This document shows positions 39,207 to 42,994 of a DNA stretch of 42,994 bases, piece by piece. The notes under the pieces were generated by a model. The model did no database searches. It was not told the DNA's origin and was given only the letters and a program-made list of their open reading frames with translations. Position numbers and translations under genes: made by a program. Positions within the stretch are counted from its first letter, which is position 1. Every line of letters starts with the position of its first letter. Source of the DNA: Treponema sp. (GTDB taxonomy: Bacteria; Spirochaetota; Spirochaetia; Treponematales; Treponemataceae); NCBI GenBank assembly GCA_024402475.1, contig JAKSTQ010000021.1, positions 1 to 42,994 on the forward strand, in the 5' to 3' direction.

Positions 39207-39971
39207 ATGAAAGCAATTATTACCGACCTTGACAGAACTTTACTCAAAAACGACCGGACATTATCTGAAAAAACAATTTCTGTACTTAAAAAAGCACAGG
39301 ACAGCGGCATCAAAGTTATGTTTGCAACAGCCAGACCAAAACGGGCAATCACAAATTATGAACAGTTAATTCATCCTGATTCAACAGCAACTTTAAACGG
39401 CGCACGCATTTTTGTAAATGAAACTTCAATCGATCACAGCATTCCATATGATTCGGTAAAGAAAATGCTTTCTGGTTTTCTTCAGATTCCAGGATGTGTA
39501 ATTTCTCTTGAAACCTCCAGCGGTATCTTTTCCAATGTTGATATTCCCGAATGGGCTCCAATTGTAACAGACTGCTTTCCGGAAATTCCTGCCGACTGCG
39601 GTTCAATTTTTAAGATTCTGGTCAGCAACGAAAAAACAGATTTGAACCAGCACATCAATTCCATCATTACAGAAGATTCATATTTCACAATAGCCGTCGG
39701 AACTCTTTTCCAGATAATGAGCAAAACCGCCACAAAATTAAATGGAATTAAAACAATGCTCGATGCATTTAAAATTCCTCCGGAAGAAGCCGTTTATTTT
39801 GGCGACGACAATGACGATGTTGAATCCTTAAAATGGTGCGGAACAGGCGTTGCAGTAAAGAATGCAATTCCACCAGCCCTTTCTGCCGCAGATGAAGTTA
39901 CCGCCTCAAATGAAGAAGACGGCGTTGCAATCTGGGTGGAAGAAAATATTCTTAATAAACAGGAACTTTAA
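39207..39971 (+). CDS. Cof-type HAD-IIB phosphatase
   Basis: A 254-aa cytoplasmic phosphatase of the HAD superfamily, subfamily IIB (Cof-like). Motif I is DLDRT (D7/D9), motif II a Thr within FATARP, motif III a Lys in KILVSNE, and motif IV GDDNDDVESLK, all present. The C2B cap domain lies at about 75-185. Typical substrates are sugar phosphates, phosphorylated vitamins or flavin precursors, not resolvable here. No clear SD precedes the ATG, although the start fits the family. It ends before a strong short terminator. Intact in spite of decayed genes on both sides. Confidence 0.92.
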   Translation: MKAIITDLDRTLLKNDRTLSEKTISVLKKAQDSGIKVMFATARPKRAITNYEQLIHPDSTATLNGARIFVNETSIDHSIPYDSVKKMLSGFLQIPGCVISLETSSGIFSNVDIPEWAPIVTDCFPEIPADCGSIFKILVSNEKTDLNQHINSIITEDSYFTIAVGTLFQIMSKTATKLNGIKTMLDAFKIPPEEAVYFGDDNDDVESLKWCGTGVAVKNAIPPALSAADEVTASNEEDGVAIWVEENILNKQEL

Positions 39972-39980
39972 AAACAAAAA

Positions 39981-40012
39981 ACCACTCAAGCCTTGAGTGG
40001 TCTGTTTTATTG
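39981..40012 (+). terminator. Terminator after the HAD phosphatase gene
   Basis: ACCACTCAAG (39981-39990) and CTTGAGTGGT (39992-40001) form a perfect 10-bp stem (the innermost bases form the loop), followed by TGTTTT. The A-run before it makes it usable from the other strand as well. Confidence 0.8.
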
Positions 40013-40190
40013 CTGTAAGTCCTTCATTGTTTATAAAAGCAACAGAAAAATCAAAAGCTTCACAGGTTGTAAGTTCCTCGATAAGAGAAGATAAAATTTT
40101 CTTTTCTTTGTGATAGTCATTTACAAGAAGAGTTGGAGCTAATTCATTTACTGAGTGATAAGTTTTTGAATTGAAACCTGTTTCTAAACT
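40001..40190 (-). pseudogene. N-terminal remnant of a DUF3427-type DEAD/DEAH helicase with PLD-like domain
   Basis: On the minus strand an uninterrupted frame reads SLETGFNSKTYHSVNELAPT, then LLVNDYHKEKKILSSLIEEL and CEAFDFSVAFINNEGLTAI before running into the HAD terminator. This matches, from memory, the start of the phospholipase-D-like N-terminal domain of large DUF3427 helicases (LETGFIDxxIPSxExxxPxLLxNDxxxxxKVLSxIxxELxxCxxFxFSVAFIT). A stop lies in front and nothing recognisable follows, so it is a fragment. These helicases occur with restriction systems. Confidence 0.55.
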
Positions 40191-40480
40191 TTATAAAAGT
40201 TTTTCAGAATTTAAACTTGTCATACTTGCAGCTTATCAGGAAATTGGGAGTTGGACCAGATCTTTCTTAGAAATTGAATCCCGATTTTTCAATCAAACAA
40301 AGCCTCTCCAAATTCAATTTCTCAATGCCTTTTAGATTTTCCCAATAATTCCTCTATCTCATCATTTACAACGCGCCAAAGAAAATATCTAAAGGTATGG
40401 AACGGGCTTCAAGATTCAAAAGCAAATGGCATGAGATGACTAAATATCTTCCAACCATATTAAAATCAATGAGGATCAAA

Positions 40481-40579
40481 ATGGAAAATAAAGAAATTTT
40501 TAAAAATCATATATGTAACTGTATATCATTCTTCCAACAAGAAGACAATCTTCTGGACCTCCTAGGAAAAGTTTGTTAA
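40481..40579 (+). CDS. Possible 32-aa small protein
   Basis: A short ORF with GAGG 6 bases before the ATG, encoding MENKEIFKNHICNCISFF followed by QQEDNLLDLLGKVC. Two or three Cys and an amphipathic C-terminus. An upstream in-frame Met at 40397 would make 60 aa but has no SD. No family recognised; could be chance or the N-terminal stub of a lost gene. Confidence 0.25.
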   Translation: MENKEIFKNHICNCISFFQQEDNLLDLLGKVC

Positions 40580-40659
40580 ATAACTATCATATTATTCTCT
40601 TCTATAAAATAAGCATTTTTCATGTTATAATGTAATGTAAAAGTAATAGAGGTTTCGGA

Positions 40660-42994
40660 ATGAGTGACATATTAGATATCAGTGAAATGTCAGAAGAAGA
40701 CATTAAGAAAAATTATATAACTCCTGCCCTCGAATCAAAATGGGATACAAAAAAAATCACAATGGAGACATCTCCTCTCAATAAATTTACTGACGGTAAA
40801 GTGAATATTAAAGGAAATGTTGCAACTCGTGGAAAATCTAAAAAATGTGATTATGTTCTTTGGTATAACAAGGGAACACCTTTAGCAATTGTAGAAGCAA
40901 AAGATAATAATCATTCATCATCCTTTGGAATGCAACAGGCTATTGAATATGGAACAATGATGGATGTTCCATTTGTATACACATCGAACGGAGACAGCTT
41001 TTTCGAACATGATTTTACTACTGGGTTAGAAAAAGAATTCCCACTTTCAGAATTTCCTACTGCTGAAGAACTGTTAAATAGATGGAAGAATGTAAAAGCA
41101 GAAAAAGATGTTGAAGTAATCGATAAAAAGCAATATTACATAGATGGCCAGTCTGAAGTTTATGATGTTCCTTTATACTTTGACGAGAAACTTATGAACA
41201 CTCCTTTTTATTCTGGGGCTGACTGTTATCCACCACGCTATTATCAGCGTAATGCAGTAAATAGAGCTCTTAAAGCAATTGCTAAGCAGCAGGCTCGTAT
41301 ACTTATTGCAATGGCAACAGGAACAGGAAAAACATATACAGCATTCCAGCTTGTTTGGCGTTTAATTGAATCAGGAACGAAAAAGAAGGTTCTTTACCTT
41401 GCTGACAGAAACAATCTTGTAGACCAGTCTATTCAACAGGATTTCAAACCTCTGGAAAAAGTAATTCATAAAATCAATTTTCAGAAAGAAGATAAATCTA
41501 AAATCAGTGCATATCAGGTTTACTTTGCTCTTTACCAGCAGTTGGATTCAGCAAAACATAAAGGCGAAGAAGTTGAAGAAACAGAAGAAGAAATTGAAGC
41601 TGAGGTAGCAAAATACAAAGAATATTTCGACTCAGACTTTTTTGATCTGATTATTGTAGACGAATGTCACCGAGGTTCTGCAAAAGCTGATTCAAGATGG
41701 AGAAAGATTCTTGATTATTTTACAGGTGCTACTCAGATTGGTATGACAGCTACTCCAAAAGAAACTAAATATGTTTCAAATATTGATTACTTTGGTGAGC
41801 CTGTTTATCAGTACAGTCTTAAACAGGGAATTGAAGATGGGTTCCTTGCTCCTTTCAAGGTAATCAATGTTCATACAAATATAGATGACGGCTGGAGACC
41901 AAAGAAAGGACAGAAAGATATTCATGGGAATGAAATTGAAGACCGTGAATATAACTTAGTCGATTACGATTACAATATCATAATTCAAGACAGAATTGAT
42001 GAAGTAGCAGCCGAAATCACTAAATACCTGAAAGAAACGGACCGTATGTCCAAGACAATAGTTTTCTGTCCAACAGAAGATGCTGCCGAAAGAATGCGTA
42101 TTGCATTAAATAATTTAAATCCAGAAATGGTTCTCAAAGATAATCAGGGAAATGTAAAAGAACAGTATGTTGTTCGAATCACAGGAAGCGATAAATACGG
42201 AAAGGATAAACTGGATTATTTTATTTCCGTTGGTGAAAAATATCCGGTAATTGCAACAACCTCAAAACTGCTTTCAACAGGCTCTGACTGTAAGATGGTA
42301 AAGCTTATTGTTATTGATGAACTCATAAATTCAATGACAGAGTTTAAGCAGATTATTGGCCGTGGAACCCGTCTGCGTTACAACGAAGGAAAAACACATT
42401 TTACAATTATGGACTTCCGCCGTGTAAGTCGATTATTTGCCGATCCTGACTGGGATGGAGAAATCGAACAGGACGAAGATTTTGGAAAACCGACAGATGG
42501 ACCAAGCGATGATACAGAAAAAGGTGACGGTACAGGGAATGGAAGGGAAGGTGGTGAAATTTTAAGAGATCCTCCTGTTCCTCGTAAAATCCAGATAGTT
42601 GGAAAAGGCGAAGTCACAATTAATGTTCTCCAGCGTTTAGTCTCAATTTACGACACAGACGGAAAACTCTTAAAACAAGAATCAATCGAAGATTACACAA
42701 AAGAAAGCATAATTGGGACTTACCAGACTTTGGATAATTTTATTCAGACATGGAATGAAGAACAGAAAAAAGAAGTTATCCGAAATATGCTTAAAGATAA
42801 AGGAATTGATCTTGAATTAATTAAACAAGATCAGAATATGACTGATGTAGATGACTTTGATTTTATCTGCCACATTGCATTTAATCAGAAACCTTTAACT
42901 CGCCGAGAACGTGTTAATAACGTAAAGAAGCGGGATATTTTCGGAAAATACGGAGAAGCTGCAAAAGAAGTTATCAATGCATTGCTTGATAAAT
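40660..42994 (+). CDS. hsdR: Type I restriction endonuclease subunit R (partial, runs off window)
   Basis: The first 778 codons of the motor/nuclease subunit of a type I restriction-modification system. The N-terminal nuclease domain has D64 (KKCDYVLWY) and E79-A-K81 (IVEAKDNN), the PD-(D/E)XK set. The SF2 translocase has Walker A ATGTGKT (219-225), DECH (334-337), IGMTATP and a motif VI-like QIIGRGTRLR. A flexible acidic Gly-rich linker (about residues 605-645) leads into the C-terminal EcoEI_R-like domain. The reading frame is unbroken. GAGG at 40649-40652 is the SD. The missing C-terminus and hsdM/hsdS are expected downstream of the window. The gene appears intact as far as visible. Confidence 0.93.
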   Translation, partial: MSDILDISEMSEEDIKKNYITPALESKWDTKKITMETSPLNKFTDGKVNIKGNVATRGKSKKCDYVLWYNKGTPLAIVEAKDNNHSSSFGMQQAIEYGTMMDVPFVYTSNGDSFFEHDFTTGLEKEFPLSEFPTAEELLNRWKNVKAEKDVEVIDKKQYYIDGQSEVYDVPLYFDEKLMNTPFYSGADCYPPRYYQRNAVNRALKAIAKQQARILIAMATGTGKTYTAFQLVWRLIESGTKKKVLYLADRNNLVDQSIQQDFKPLEKVIHKINFQKEDKSKISAYQVYFALYQQLDSAKHKGEEVEETEEEIEAEVAKYKEYFDSDFFDLIIVDECHRGSAKADSRWRKILDYFTGATQIGMTATPKETKYVSNIDYFGEPVYQYSLKQGIEDGFLAPFKVINVHTNIDDGWRPKKGQKDIHGNEIEDREYNLVDYDYNIIIQDRIDEVAAEITKYLKETDRMSKTIVFCPTEDAAERMRIALNNLNPEMVLKDNQGNVKEQYVVRITGSDKYGKDKLDYFISVGEKYPVIATTSKLLSTGSDCKMVKLIVIDELINSMTEFKQIIGRGTRLRYNEGKTHFTIMDFRRVSRLFADPDWDGEIEQDEDFGKPTDGPSDDTEKGDGTGNGREGGEILRDPPVPRKIQIVGKGEVTINVLQRLVSIYDTDGKLLKQESIEDYTKESIIGTYQTLDNFIQTWNEEQKKEVIRNMLKDKGIDLELIKQDQNMTDVDDFDFICHIAFNQKPLTRRERVNNVKKRDIFGKYGEAAKEVINALLDK

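Larger units (their letters stand above)
39972..40659. other. 688-bp region without an intact gene; helicase remnant and possible small ORF
   Basis: Begins with the HAD terminator, then the N-terminal remnant of a helicase on the minus strand (40001-40190). From 40191 to about 40400 all six frames are broken; one plus-strand frame (40184-40327) and one minus-strand frame (about 40300-40390) look coding-like but are not recognisable. A 32-codon ORF with an SD lies at 40481-40579. The hsdR promoter (extended -10 TGTTATAAT at 40623-40631) ends the region. Confidence 0.6.

Noticed and set aside
40660..42994. Frameshift in hsdR
   Set aside because: Codon frame checked at several points along the visible gene; motifs from PD-(D/E)XK to motif VI stay in one frame to the window end.

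Overview
The window (about 43 kb, AT-rich, roughly 38-40% GC by eye) looks like chromosomal DNA of a host-associated treponeme (Spirochaetota, probably a gut or rumen Treponema). This rests on the mix of gene families, many short lipoprotein and signal-peptide genes, and the absence of plasmid, phage or IS machinery. It is inferred from protein families recognised by eye; no search was run. No rRNA, tRNA or CRISPR array was seen.

Layout. 1-1651: an accessory patch with a duplicated higA tail and leader, an orphan HigA antitoxin and an Rpn-type PD-(D/E)XK nuclease with a repeat-expanded C-terminus. 1758-4208: a membrane protein convergent with a NarL-type response regulator and its HisKA_3 sensor kinase. 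4434-7189: a secreted TPR-like protein, an acyl-ACP thioesterase and a lipoprotein. 7248-10084: a csoR-copA(-copZ) copper operon with a textbook CsoR operator inside its promoter. 10209-15615: an MFS transporter, YbaK-like deacylase, DUF456 protein, membrane acyltransferase, ferredoxin-type aldo/keto reductase and patatin. 15654-21449: two paralogous ABC importers of the TrpXYZ-like type (PF04392 lipoprotein, permease, ATPase), arranged tail to tail. 21496-21704: a 209-bp highly structured element with long imperfect terminal inverted repeats. 21843-31944: panE-like and argC genes, an orphan ATP-grasp ligase, a double-AAA ATPase with a small partner, a TrmR-type methyltransferase, EttA, a lipoprotein and a cyclase-family hydrolase. 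31945-36086: a MATE exporter, a TSCPD protein, and a divergent glutathione peroxidase / OhrR-type regulator pair with duplicated operators, then a DUF3943 protein. 36176-38833: a co-directional run of a zinc ribbon, an Abi/HEPN protein, a YunG-like protein, a second zinc ribbon and a secreted MBL hydrolase. 38834-40659: gene remnants around a Cof-type HAD phosphatase. 40660-end: the first 778 codons of a type I restriction HsdR subunit.

How parts work together. The copper module senses Cu(I) with CsoR and exports it with CopA. CopZ is encoded as a C-terminal extension of CopA with its own strong internal ribosome-binding site. The Gpx/OhrR pair is a self-contained peroxide-response switch. 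The two ABC operons probably import related small, possibly aromatic, ligands. They have different upstream control: one has a 35-bp palindrome over its -10, the other a structured leader or inserted element. The two ends of the window (HigA/Rpn; Abi cluster, helicase remnant, HsdR) are defence- and mobility-related accessory DNA. They contain decayed 3' or 5' ends of genes (TetM-like GTPase, aldo/keto reductase, DUF3427-type helicase), which point to repeated gain and loss.

The most interesting candidates are the structured 209-bp element, the CopA-CopZ fusion with an embedded start, the double-AAA ATPase with its unknown partner, and the Abi/YunG/zinc-ribbon cluster.
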